A DNA stretch of 17,568 nt from an uncultured Allobaculum sp. (lineage in GTDB: Bacteria > Bacillota_I > Bacilli_A > Erysipelotrichales > Erysipelotrichaceae), in NCBI GenBank assembly GCA_910577085.1, contig CAJTLE010000056.1:1-17568 (forward strand), written 5' to 3'. The position numbers and the translations under genes are program-made. Shown here piece after piece: positions 7,909-15,772 of the stretch; the stretch's first letter is position 1; every line of letters starts with the position of its first letter. The notes under the pieces were generated by a model that was not told where the DNA came from, made no database searches, and was given only the letters and a program-made list of their open reading frames with translations.

Positions 7909-8236
7909 GTACTTCTCTATGGTATCCATAAATCCGTCGTGGGACACGTGTTTTTGATGAATTTCTTTTTTCTTAAGCATTGGAATCGACTCACTGTCTG
8001 TTTCCGATCCTCTGCTCATCCTGCTTTCGGATTGTGAGTTCTTCATTTTTCATCTTTTTCAACTTATCTATGCGAATTTTCCATCTTCGTTTTTCAAATT
8101 CCTTCTCGACTCTTCCCTGATTCCTGTCTGGACTGTGTCTAATCCAGTCTGGCTCTTCTCGAATTCCTGTCCAATTGCTGGCTGGTTCTTTTCCGGCTCT
8201 TTTCCGTTTTGCTTTTTTCCGTTTTTGCCAGGACAT
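7909..8236. other. Pyrimidine-rich gap between guaB terminator and McrBC-like operon
   Basis: The plus strand is strongly pyrimidine-rich here. A minus-strand frame at 7991-8236 (81 codons) has AGGAG 10 bases before its ATG. However, that site lies inside the guaB terminator, and the product would be an almost pure Lys/Arg/Glu chain, so I do not call it. Two imperfect direct repeats of about 25 bases are present at about 8103-8129 and 8149-8172, both containing CTCTTC and ending in ATTCCTGTC. The operon promoter should be here but is not obvious. Confidence 0.5.
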
Positions 8237-8267
8237 GAAAAAAGGTCTCCTGAAGTCAGGAAACCTT
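8237..8267 (-). terminator. Intrinsic terminator of guaB
   Basis: On the minus strand the arms AAGGTTTCCTGA and TCAGGAGACCTT pair over 12 positions with one mismatch around a tight loop, and run into TTTTTTC. It lies about 90 bases past the guaB stop. A weaker hairpin (gaaatggatc / gatccgtttc, about 8290-8316) lies between. Confidence 0.8.
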
Positions 8268-8354
8268 AAATGGAAATAGAAATGGGATTGAAATGGATCT
8301 TGATGCGATCCGTTTCTATTCTGATTGATATCTTATTCTGATAGACGCTGACGA

Positions 8355-9872
8355 TTAGTGCTGGGAAGCATCGAGTTTGTCATCATGAACCAGAACGTCA
8401 TGAGCGCCGCCTTCAGAAATCGAAGCAGCAGAAACCAGAGTGACTTTGGCATTTTTCTGGAAGTCACGCAGGTTGGTGAATCCGCAGTTGCACATGGTGT
8501 GTTTGATCTTGGAGATGGTCAGACCTACGTTGTCTGCTAATGCACCAGCATAAGGAACATAGGAGTCAACACCTTCAACAAAGGACATTTTGCCGCCGTC
8601 GCCGCCGACATCATAACGCTGCCAGTTTCTGGCACGGGCAGAACCTTCGCCCCAGTACTCTTTCATGTAGCTGCCGTTGATGGTCACGATCTTACTTGGC
8701 GATTCTTTGAAGCGGGCAAAGTAGCGGCCCAGCATGCAGAAGTCTGCACCAAAGGCTAAAGCAAGAGTCATATGGTAGTCCTGAACGATACCACCATCGG
8801 AGCAGATTGGTACGTATACGCCAGTTTCTTCGAAGTATTCGTCACGGGCTTTGGCGACTTCGATGGTTGCAGTGGCCTGACCACGGCCGATCCCTTTCTG
8901 TTCACGAGTGATACAGATCGAACCGCCGCCGATACCGATTTTGACGAAGTCTGCGCCAGCATCAGCCAGGAAGCGGAAGCCATCGGCATCAACAACGTTG
9001 CCGGCACCGATTTTAACGGAGTCACCGTAAGTCTCACGAACCCATTTGATGGTGTCAGCCTGCCAGCAGGAATAGCCTTCAGAAGAGTCGATTACCAGGA
9101 TATCGGCACCCGCTTCAAGCAGAGCCGGGATTCTTTCTTTGTAGTCGCGGGAGTTGATTCCAGCGCCGACCAGGTAGCGTTTGTCGCTGTCGAGAACTTC
9201 ATTTGGGTTCTCTTTGTGCTGTTCGTAGTCTTTACGGAAAACGAATGCTTTTAAGTGTCTTTCGTCATCGACGATTGGCAGCTGGTTCAGTTTATGATCC
9301 CAGATCATATCGTTGGCTTCGGACAGTGTGATGCCATCTTTGCCGACGATCAGTTTGTCATATGGAGTCATGACTTCTTTAACGAGAGTGTTGTCCAGAT
9401 CAATTCTGGATTCACGGAAGTCACGGGAAGTCAGAATGCCGACGAGCACACCGTCTTTTTTACCGTTGTCGGTAACAGCCATTGTAGAATGGCCAGTTTC
9501 CTGACGCAGACGGATGACTTCGCGCAGGGTTGCATCTGGAGAGATGTTGGAGTCAGATCCGGTAAAGCCGGCTTTGGTGGCTTTGACCTGACGGATCATG
9601 TTGGCCTGGTTTTCGATGGACTGGCTTCCAAAGATGAATGAAATGCCGCCTTCACGAGCCAGTGCAACAGCCAGTTCCGGTCCGGATACGGACTGCATAA
9701 CCGCAGAGGTTAAAGGAATATTTAACGACAGCGCTGGTTTTTCACCGCGTTTGAATTTGACCAGCGGTGTTTTCAGGCTGACTTTATCGGGTGTATCTTC
9801 AGGTCCGGTATACCCTGGGACAAGCAGGTATTCCGCAAACGTTCTGGATGGTTCCTTGAAAAATTTTGCCAT
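8355..9872 (-). CDS. guaB: IMP dehydrogenase (inosine-5'-monophosphate dehydrogenase)
   Basis: This 505-residue enzyme oxidises IMP to XMP with NAD+, the committed step of guanine nucleotide synthesis. The catalytic loop GIGGGSICITREQKGIGRG (313-331) holds the nucleophile Cys320. SDGGI (358-362) binds the IMP phosphate. The flap has Arg419-Tyr420 in RNWQRYD. Two CBS motifs interrupt the barrel at about 95-215. Length is normal. GGGAGGA stands 10 bases before the ATG, and a consensus promoter lies upstream. The sequence closely follows the Tritrichomonas foetus enzyme as I remember it, including an EYLL-x-PG start, AREGGISFIFGSQSIE, the catalytic loop and TMCNCG near the C terminus. It therefore belongs to that divergent clade. 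No guanine riboswitch is seen: the leader is only about 50 bases. Confidence 0.97.
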   Translation of the reverse strand: MAKFFKEPSRTFAEYLLVPGYTGPEDTPDKVSLKTPLVKFKRGEKPALSLNIPLTSAVMQSVSGPELAVALAREGGISFIFGSQSIENQANMIRQVKATKAGFTGSDSNISPDATLREVIRLRQETGHSTMAVTDNGKKDGVLVGILTSRDFRESRIDLDNTLVKEVMTPYDKLIVGKDGITLSEANDMIWDHKLNQLPIVDDERHLKAFVFRKDYEQHKENPNEVLDSDKRYLVGAGINSRDYKERIPALLEAGADILVIDSSEGYSCWQADTIKWVRETYGDSVKIGAGNVVDADGFRFLADAGADFVKIGIGGGSICITREQKGIGRGQATATIEVAKARDEYFEETGVYVPICSDGGIVQDYHMTLALAFGADFCMLGRYFARFKESPSKIVTINGSYMKEYWGEGSARARNWQRYDVGGDGGKMSFVEGVDSYVPYAGALADNVGLTISKIKHTMCNCGFTNLRDFQKNAKVTLVSAASISEGGAHDVLVHDDKLDASQH

Positions 9873-9927
9873 GGATTTGTTTCCTCCCTATCGTTTTCAA
9901 CAGAATCTGAAAAAATGTATTTTCCTT

Positions 9928-9955
9928 ATTTTAGTCATCTCCTGCCGCCTGTCAA
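9928..9955 (-). promoter_or_regulatory. Sigma-A promoter of guaB
   Basis: On the minus strand a perfect TTGACA (9950-9955) and TAAAAT (9928-9933) are separated by 16 bases. This leaves a leader of about 45-50 bases before the guaB ATG, too short for a purine riboswitch. Confidence 0.88.
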
Positions 9956-10169
9956 ACAGCGAGTTGACCGGTCGACCATCTTTGAAAACGCCGAAATTTC
10001 AGGCTCTTTCACTTTCGATGCACTTTTGCCTGAACCGAGTTGCGTCCTGTAAGCGTACCCATTGGCAGGCAATCTTCTCTTACTGTGAACGACCTCACCA
10101 TGAATTATCTTTTCGGGTTGGTTTTATGCATCATTTTGATCGATCTGTCTGAATTGTCATCTAAATGAA
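9956..10169. other. Gap between guaB promoter and pullulanase terminator
   Basis: No gene, RNA or repeat is evident. A plus-strand open frame across 9598-10152 is largely the antisense of guaB and has no ribosome binding site. Confidence 0.5.
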
Positions 10170-10212
10170 TAAAAAAATCCAGCCTCAAAAACTCAGTTTT
10201 TGAAGGCTGGAT
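10170..10212 (-). terminator. Intrinsic terminator of the pullulanase gene
   Basis: A long stem (10177-10193 with 10195-10212) pairs over 17 positions with one bulged base. Its outer part is CCAGCC/GGCTGG. On the minus strand it runs into a tract of seven T. It lies about 100 bases past the pullulanase stop. Confidence 0.85.
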
Positions 10213-10310
10213 CTTGAAAAAGTCGACTCAAAATATCTATGAAAGACCTGTTACAGAAACAGAATCTCTGCAGGCTTTCATTTTCATTCTGTCCGGCAGC
10301 CCAAAGACCA

Positions 10311-12410
10311 TCAGGCAAGCTGAACGCTGATCACCGAAAGAGGTGGAATCCGGATGAAATCGGTCTGATCCGGGTTGAGGTTTTCGCTGTCAAAGAGAAC
10401 TTTCCCCTGGTTTGGCAGACGATATTCAAAAGATTCGTCAGCCGGGTTAAAGAACGTAATCAGTCTTTCATTGCCATCTGAGGTTTTGTACACCAGAACC
10501 TTGTCATTGATGGTTTCAGTCTGAACGTATTTTTCGATTTTCTCTTTGGTATTGAGACGGAACGATGGATGTTCCTTGCGCAGTTTGACGAGCGCCTTGA
10601 ACTGATCCACGACGTTTTCAAATTCGTTGCGGCGGTGGTAGTCGATCATATTGTAATGATCGGAGCAGTTATAGGTATTGCCAAGACCCTGCTTGGTCCG
10701 ACCAAATTCCTGACCACAGTGGATAAATGGGGTTCCCTGAGCGAGTAAAACCATGGCGGTAGCCAGAGTCTGACGTTTCATGCGGATCGAACGGGGCTGA
10801 CCATTGCAGACGGCACGGTTTTTGTCCCACATCGTATGGTTGTCGTGGCATTCGACGTAGTTGATCGCTTTAAACGGCTGATCAAAACGGTTTTCAAACA
10901 GACTGGCGCGCATGACCTGTTTGACATCGTGGATGCGGGCAAGGTTGCCGTTGGAATAGCCGGCCTGATCGAGCTGGTCATTGCTGCCACGGATAACTTC
11001 GCGGAAGCGGTCCGAGAACTGACCGACATTTGGCATTTTGGCCTGGTTATTCTGGGACGCACGCAGTTCAGGCGGAACAAAGCTTGGCATATCCCAGCCT
11101 TCGCCATAAATCATGAAGTCCGGTTTTTTCGATTTCGCGTATTCCGCGATTTCGTTGACCAGGTTGTAGTCAAGAACACCCATCAGATCAAAACGGATGC
11201 CGTCAATATCAAAGACATCCACTAACATTTTGACGGTATCCAGGAAATAGCGGCGGCTCATTTCCGGACGGGTATCAATATCATTTCCGCAGAAGGATCC
11301 ATTGGAATAGTTGCCGTTGGAATCCATCAGGAAAAAGTAATCCGGAACCAGCTGGTCGAGCGCAAACTCTTCCCGTTTCCAGACATGGTTATACACCATG
11401 TCCAGATTCACTTTCAGACCAGCTGCATGCAGGTCCTGAACGAGTTTGGCAAATTCAACAATCCGCTTTTCAGGATCATATGGATCGGTTGAGAACGATC
11501 CTTCAAAAGAGCGGTAGTGCATGGGATCATAGCCCCAGTTGTAATAAAGGCTTGGGTATTCTTCATCCACACTGCCAAAATCATTGACTGGCATGATCTG
11601 AATGTGGCTGACGCCAAGGGTCTTTAAATAGGAAAAGCCCGTCATCAGATGCTTTGTGGTTTCGTTTTCTTCCGTGAACGCTTCAAAGGTGCGCGGATGG
11701 GTAAAGCCATTGTGTTTCTGGGAGGTCATGTCGCGGATCGATGTTTCATAAACGATCGCATCGGTATCCTGTTCCATTGGTCTGGTTGGAACTTTTTTGG
11801 CCAGATCCAGCAGCGACAGATCATTGACCTGGCTGACGGTCGTATTGATGCCGGTAAACGGGTTCCATGGATCGAGGCACTCCTGAATGGTGCCATTGAC
11901 CTTGAGACGATATGTATAGAGGACTTTGCGTAAGTCACCTTTTACTTCGGTAGTCCATACGCCATGATCTCCACGTTTCAACGCTTCGATTTGATCCCCT
12001 TCGGGGTAATGCAGAACAACCGAAACCCAGTTGGCAGTTGGAGCCCATACGGTAAAGGTTGTCTTTTCAGGGGTATATTCAATTCTGGGTTTCACGCTTT
12101 CGTCAGGAATATATTTTGCGTTGAATTCCGGAGTTTTGACGATATGTGAAAACTGCACGGGGCAGTATTGGGCATGTTCTTCGTACATGAGATAGTCTTT
12201 TCCCACTTCGATTTTGCCATCCACTGTGCACGTGTAATGAACGTAATCGCCTTCGTCTTCTTTTGTTTTGATTGTCAGCGGCACCAGATTTCCCTCTTTA
12301 TCTTTAAGATGGAAGGTTTTGGACTGTCCCTGATAAAAATCATTAATCATATAGATATTCACTGTGGAATAGCCGTCAACGTAGCATTCCAGCCGATCTT
12401 TCATCCTCAT
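10311..12410 (-). CDS. pulA: Type I pullulanase (GH13 alpha-glucan debranching enzyme)
   Basis: This 699-residue glycoside hydrolase cleaves alpha-1,6 branches in pullulan, glycogen or starch dextrins. An N-terminal beta module (about 1-105) and a CBM48-like module (about 110-195, TFTVWAPTANWVSVVLHY) precede a GH13 barrel. The pullulanase signature YNWGYDP is at 290-296. The conserved GH13 regions are DMVYNHV (337-343), GIRFDLMG with nucleophile Asp408, YGEGWD with acid/base Glu437, and ECHDNH with Asp523. The C-terminal beta domain ends normally. There is no signal peptide, so the enzyme is cytoplasmic and probably acts on imported maltodextrins or stored glycogen. AAGGAG lies 8 bases before the ATG. 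Palindromes upstream suggest control by a sugar regulator. Length and residues are typical of GH13_14. Confidence 0.96.
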   Translation of the reverse strand: MRMKDRLECYVDGYSTVNIYMINDFYQGQSKTFHLKDKEGNLVPLTIKTKEDEGDYVHYTCTVDGKIEVGKDYLMYEEHAQYCPVQFSHIVKTPEFNAKYIPDESVKPRIEYTPEKTTFTVWAPTANWVSVVLHYPEGDQIEALKRGDHGVWTTEVKGDLRKVLYTYRLKVNGTIQECLDPWNPFTGINTTVSQVNDLSLLDLAKKVPTRPMEQDTDAIVYETSIRDMTSQKHNGFTHPRTFEAFTEENETTKHLMTGFSYLKTLGVSHIQIMPVNDFGSVDEEYPSLYYNWGYDPMHYRSFEGSFSTDPYDPEKRIVEFAKLVQDLHAAGLKVNLDMVYNHVWKREEFALDQLVPDYFFLMDSNGNYSNGSFCGNDIDTRPEMSRRYFLDTVKMLVDVFDIDGIRFDLMGVLDYNLVNEIAEYAKSKKPDFMIYGEGWDMPSFVPPELRASQNNQAKMPNVGQFSDRFREVIRGSNDQLDQAGYSNGNLARIHDVKQVMRASLFENRFDQPFKAINYVECHDNHTMWDKNRAVCNGQPRSIRMKRQTLATAMVLLAQGTPFIHCGQEFGRTKQGLGNTYNCSDHYNMIDYHRRNEFENVVDQFKALVKLRKEHPSFRLNTKEKIEKYVQTETINDKVLVYKTSDGNERLITFFNPADESFEYRLPNQGKVLFDSENLNPDQTDFIRIPPLSVISVQLA

Positions 12411-12436
12411 TTGTCCAACTCCTTAAAGTGCCGTAA

Positions 12437-12453
12437 GCAGCCATCATGGCTGC
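12437..12453. promoter_or_regulatory. Perfect palindrome in the pullulanase leader
   Basis: GCAGCCAT-C-ATGGCTGC has 8-bp arms around one central base. It lies about 12 bases upstream of the ribosome binding site (AAGGAG). It could be an operator for a dimeric repressor or a leader RNA hairpin. It does not match the CcpA cre consensus. Confidence 0.45.
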
Positions 12454-12531
12454 CAGCATTGTTTTGATTTTGATTGATTTTCATTGAATTCTGATTTGAT
12501 AGTCCGTGTTAGTTATTCAGTTTGTTTATAG

Positions 12532-12561
12532 AAAGAGTACAGTCTCTTTACTTTGATTATA
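12532..12561 (-). promoter_or_regulatory. Putative pullulanase promoter -10 box with operator-like repeat
   Basis: On the minus strand a consensus TATAAT (12556-12561) is followed by a perfect 6-bp inverted repeat, AAAGAG-N6-CTCTTT (12532-12549). The repeat would cover the transcription start. No good -35 box is visible, which fits a promoter needing an activator, or a false hit. The leader would be about 135 bases. Confidence 0.45.
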
Positions 12562-13641
12562 AGCGTATTCAGTCTTTTTCCTGGATTGAGCGGACAGATC
12601 TTTCAAAATGTTGACGTTTGCAATTTGTGCAATTTCAGCAATCCTTTTTTTACCTGTCCTTACAGGTGCTCAAAACAGAAGAAAATACTATCCTCATTTT
12701 TTGTCCAAAGCAAGAAAGTTAAAAAATCCAAAATTCCAAGATGCATGGATTCTGTTCTTTAATTATGGAAAAAACGCCCACTTCTCAAAGTAATATCAGC
12801 CTGATGGCTCCTGAAATTCAGTCTGCTCCAGTCAGTAGAGAAATGGGAAGAATCAAAGAATGAAACTGTCGGTCAGTTTTAAATGTAGACGATCTGAGCA
12901 AAATTGGTTTGCACAAATTGTCAGAAGATTTGTCACTTACGCCAGAGTTTTCACTGTATTTGCGGCAATATGCATGACAGATTTTCTCTGCGTTGCATTC
13001 TATTTTCATCCTGATGCTAATTCTTTCTGGTTCAATTCTCTTTATTTTTGAACAGCTGAACATTGATTTGTTTTCTTGATCCACAAAACAAATCTGTGAT
13101 TTATTATCCCCCTTTTTCAGGCAGTTATCCCTTCTGACGCCTGTTGGAAAAGATGGCTTTTGTATCCGCTTGCGAAGGCGTGATTTTCAGGCGGAAATTT
13201 TTGCGTGCAAACTCTGATCTTCACCTTTTTCGTAAAAATTGAACGCCCGTTGTCTGATTATGGCAATCTATTTTTATACAGATTTGCTTGAAATATTCAC
13301 TTCCAAAACAGAAATTGAATTGGTCCTTCCAAAAGTCTGACCGGTCCTGCCGCTGTACAAAAAGAACAATCAAAAAACAAAAACAATTCGATCCTGTTCT
13401 GCTTTAGTGCCTCGCACTTTACAGGGGAAGGTTTTTTCCCTGATCATTTTCACCATGGTCCGCATCCAGTTTCGTTTGGCTGCCACTCCCCCATAACACT
13501 CATGAACTTTCCTGAAACCTGCCCGCAAAGTCCCAATCTTCTTTGCATGAGTGATTCTTTGAAAAAAAGTCGATACAATCAAAAGCAGTATTTGCTGAAA
13601 TCAAATCCGCCCAGTCGATGCGGATTGTGGAAAGGAAATTT
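12562..13641. other. Gene-poor stretch of about 1.1 kb before fumC
   Basis: No frame here is convincing. Candidates of 60-90 codons occur on both strands (for example minus 12818-13084, minus 13370-13582, plus 12860-13051), but they lack good ribosome binding sites or have GTG starts, and I do not recognise their products. Small hairpins are present (ACCTGT-CCTT-ACAGGT at 12652-12667; AGTGC-CTC-GCACT near 13407). A possible fumC -10 box, TACAAT (13574-13579), lacks a clear -35. I see no tRNA or known riboswitch. Confidence 0.5.
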
Positions 13642-15027
13642 ATGAATTCTATGGAATACAGAATTGAACACGACGTACTTGGAGAAGTCAAAGTCCCGGC
13701 CGATGCCTGCTGGATGTCCCAGACCCAGCGTTCTTTTGAAAACTTCAAGATTGGAACCGAAAAGATGCCCCATACGCTGATCGATGCGTTTGCCTATCTG
13801 AAAATGGCCTGTGCCATCGTCAATGAGCGACAGAAGAAAATCTCGCCGCTTCAAAAAGAAGCCATCGTTTCGGTCTGCCGCCAGATTTTAAATGGTGATC
13901 TGTACGACCAGTTCCCGCTTGCCATCTGGCAGACGGGATCTGGAACCCAGACCAATATGAATGTCAATGAAGTCATCACCCATGTTGGCAACCAGGAAGC
14001 CGGTGCCAGCCTTTTACATCCCAATGATATTGTCAACTGCTCACAGTCTTCTAACGATACCTTCCCTTCAGCGCTTCATATTATGGCCTCGCTCGAAGTG
14101 CGAAATCTGCTTATGCCCGCCTTAGAGCAGATCATTGACGTTCTCAAAGACCTTGAAGAAGCCAACGAAGGCATCATTAAAATTGGCCGCACCCACTTAC
14201 AGGATGCAACCCCGTTATATGTCAGTGACGAAATCAGCGGCTGGCGTTCTATGATGGAACATTCCAGACTTCATATTGAGGCAGCCCTGCCTGCTCTTCA
14301 TGAACTGGCCATCGGCGCTACCGCGGTTGGTACCGGCCTGAATGCCCCGAAAAACTTCGGAGGGGATGTCTGTGCGATTCTCGATAACATGACCGGCATC
14401 CATTTCAAATCAGATCCAAACTTCTTCCATGCCCTGACTTCCAAAGATGCCTGTGTCTTCTTTTCCGGTGCCTTAAAAGGCCTGGCGGCCAACGCCATGA
14501 AGATGGCCAACGACATCCGATGGCTTGCCAGCGGCCCGCGCTGCGGCATTGGTGAAATGGAAATTCCGGCCAACGAGCCTGGTTCTTCCATCATGCCGGG
14601 CAAAATCAACCCGACCCAGTGTGAAGCCCTGACCATGGTCGCCGTTCAGGTGATGGGTAACGATGCAGCCATCGGTTTTGCGGCCAGCCAGGGCAACTTT
14701 GAGCTGAATGTCTTTATGCCGGTCATTGCCTACAATCTCAACCAGTCGATCCGCCTGTTAGCGGATGCCCTGGTATCCTTTACAAAAAACTGCCTGACCG
14801 GCCTGAAAGTCAACCAGCAGAAAACTAAAGAAAACCTTGAAAACTCCTTAATGCTTGTCACCTGCCTCAACCCGGTCATCGGCTATGAAAATGCCGGCAA
14901 AGCAGCACGCTATGCCTTTGAACACAATCTGTCTTTAAAAGAAGCAGTGCTTGCGTTGAATCTGCTTTCTGAAGAGCGGTTTGATGAGCTCGTTCGTCCA
15001 GAAAAAATGGTTCAGCCAAGATCCTGA
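13642..15027 (+). CDS. fumC: Class II fumarate hydratase (fumarase C)
   Basis: This 461-residue enzyme reversibly hydrates fumarate to L-malate in the cytoplasm. It needs no iron-sulfur cluster and acts as a homotetramer. Conserved blocks are TGSGTQTNMNVNEV (98-111), SQSSNDTFPSALH (134-146), GRTHLQDATPL (182-192, with His185 as the expected catalytic base relay), and the mobile signature loop GSSIMPGKINPTQ (314-326) with the catalytic serine at 315/316. The blocks discriminate it from aspartase and argininosuccinate lyase. I chose the ATG at 13642 because AAGGA lies 5 bases upstream; the open frame extends to an ATG at 13618 that lacks such a site. It is a single-gene unit with a terminator downstream. 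No other citric acid cycle gene is nearby. Confidence 0.95.
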   Translation: MNSMEYRIEHDVLGEVKVPADACWMSQTQRSFENFKIGTEKMPHTLIDAFAYLKMACAIVNERQKKISPLQKEAIVSVCRQILNGDLYDQFPLAIWQTGSGTQTNMNVNEVITHVGNQEAGASLLHPNDIVNCSQSSNDTFPSALHIMASLEVRNLLMPALEQIIDVLKDLEEANEGIIKIGRTHLQDATPLYVSDEISGWRSMMEHSRLHIEAALPALHELAIGATAVGTGLNAPKNFGGDVCAILDNMTGIHFKSDPNFFHALTSKDACVFFSGALKGLAANAMKMANDIRWLASGPRCGIGEMEIPANEPGSSIMPGKINPTQCEALTMVAVQVMGNDAAIGFAASQGNFELNVFMPVIAYNLNQSIRLLADALVSFTKNCLTGLKVNQQKTKENLENSLMLVTCLNPVIGYENAGKAARYAFEHNLSLKEAVLALNLLSEERFDELVRPEKMVQPRS

Positions 15028-15139
15028 GGCCTGAATCTGGCGCCCTCTGAGCCAGCTGTCCTCTGGTAGATTGTAAGTGTCAAATAATGCACGAGGATGA
15101 GACTTGCCTTTCAAAAGCGTCAAATGAATCGAAAGTAAA

Positions 15140-15189
15140 AAGCCTGGGCAATTCCTGTATTCGTTTAGTATAGGAATTGGCCTAGGCTT
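15140..15189 (+). terminator. Intrinsic terminator of fumC
   Basis: A long imperfect stem of about 20 bp, with arms beginning AAGCCTGGGC and ending GGCCTAGGCTT, encloses a loop of about 9 bases. It is followed by GATTTTCG, with a further T-rich stretch. An A-rich run precedes it, so it may act in both directions. It lies about 110 bases past the fumC stop. Confidence 0.7.
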
Positions 15190-15359
15190 GATTTTCGTTT
15201 TGGTGATTTGTTTGGACTGCAGCGTCTACAGTGATTCATGGCATTGCCGTAAGCGTCGCTTTTACCCCATTTATCAATCAATATATTTTGTGCTTGTTTG
15301 GTGCTCATGAATGCACAGACAGCAAATTTAATTTCTATTATCCGCTTTGTCTTTGATTT
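15165..15359 (-). pseudogene. Short decayed coding remnant (possible toxin or surface-domain fragment)
   Basis: A minus-strand open frame of about 65 codons includes an internal ATG at 15306-15308 without a good ribosome binding site. Its middle, STKQAQNILIDKWGKSDAYG followed by NAMNHC, looks like a real protein domain: a helix, then a D-A-[YF]-x-[NH]-A motif resembling the active-site-like start of secreted DUF6973-type domains. After NHC the frame turns into Ser/Lys/Arg-rich sequence and runs into the fumC terminator, so the rest of the domain is missing. A strong terminator lies on its upstream side. I read it as the scar of a deleted gene; the family link is tentative. Confidence 0.25.
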
Positions 15360-15413
15360 TTAGGCAAAGCATGAAGTCATATTTTTCTAACTAAATGACA
15401 TTGGATTTGTAAC

Positions 15414-15471
15414 CGAAAAAAAACTTGGCGCGATTCAACTATGAATTTAGGCTTGAATCGCGCCTATTTTT
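15414..15471. terminator. Strong bidirectional terminator
   Basis: A perfect 12-bp stem GGCGCGATTCAA / TTGAATCGCGCC (15427-15438 and 15453-15464) has a 14-base loop. It is flanked by a long A run on the left and TATTTTT on the right, so both strands end in a T tract. On the minus strand it is the first good terminator downstream of the DUF5648 protein gene. Confidence 0.85.
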
Positions 15472-15772
15472 AATATCTGTTTTTTTCTATTAAGCCAACA
15501 GTTACTGTTAACACTCTATAAGCCAAGACATTGAAAGCGCCGGAATTCTGGCTCTTTTTTGATTCTTACGGAAACTTCTGCACCCCTGAATTCGGCTTTT
15601 TTTGGATTGAATTTCACTGTCTGGCTGAAACCTTGATGTCTCTTTCATATCGGATATGGTAGATCCAAGCCTAGTTTTTATCGAACTATCCATTCGATTT
15701 TTGAAAGAAAAAATCGTTTGATGAAGACATTCATGAGAAGCAAACCAAATCCTCTAAGGTTCTAGCAGATCA
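15472..15772. other. Gap downstream of the DUF5648 protein gene
   Basis: No gene is seen. Small symmetric elements are AACAGT-T-ACTGTT (15497-15509) and CGATTTTT-N6-AAAAATCG (15695-15716). Neither has a proper T tract after it. Confidence 0.45.

Noticed and set aside
7991..8236. 81-codon minus-strand frame rich in Lys, Arg and Glu, with AGGAG upstream
   Set aside because: The start lies inside the guaB terminator and the composition only reflects the purine-rich strand.
8772..9641. Plus-strand frames of 160 and 128 codons over guaB
   Set aside because: Antisense shadows of a highly conserved gene.
9598..10152. 184-codon plus-strand frame
   Set aside because: Mostly antisense to guaB and across its promoter, with no ribosome binding site and no known motif.
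13618..13641. Upstream ATG as the start of fumC
   Set aside because: No ribosome binding site before it; the ATG at 13642 has AAGGA at proper spacing and gives the usual N terminus.
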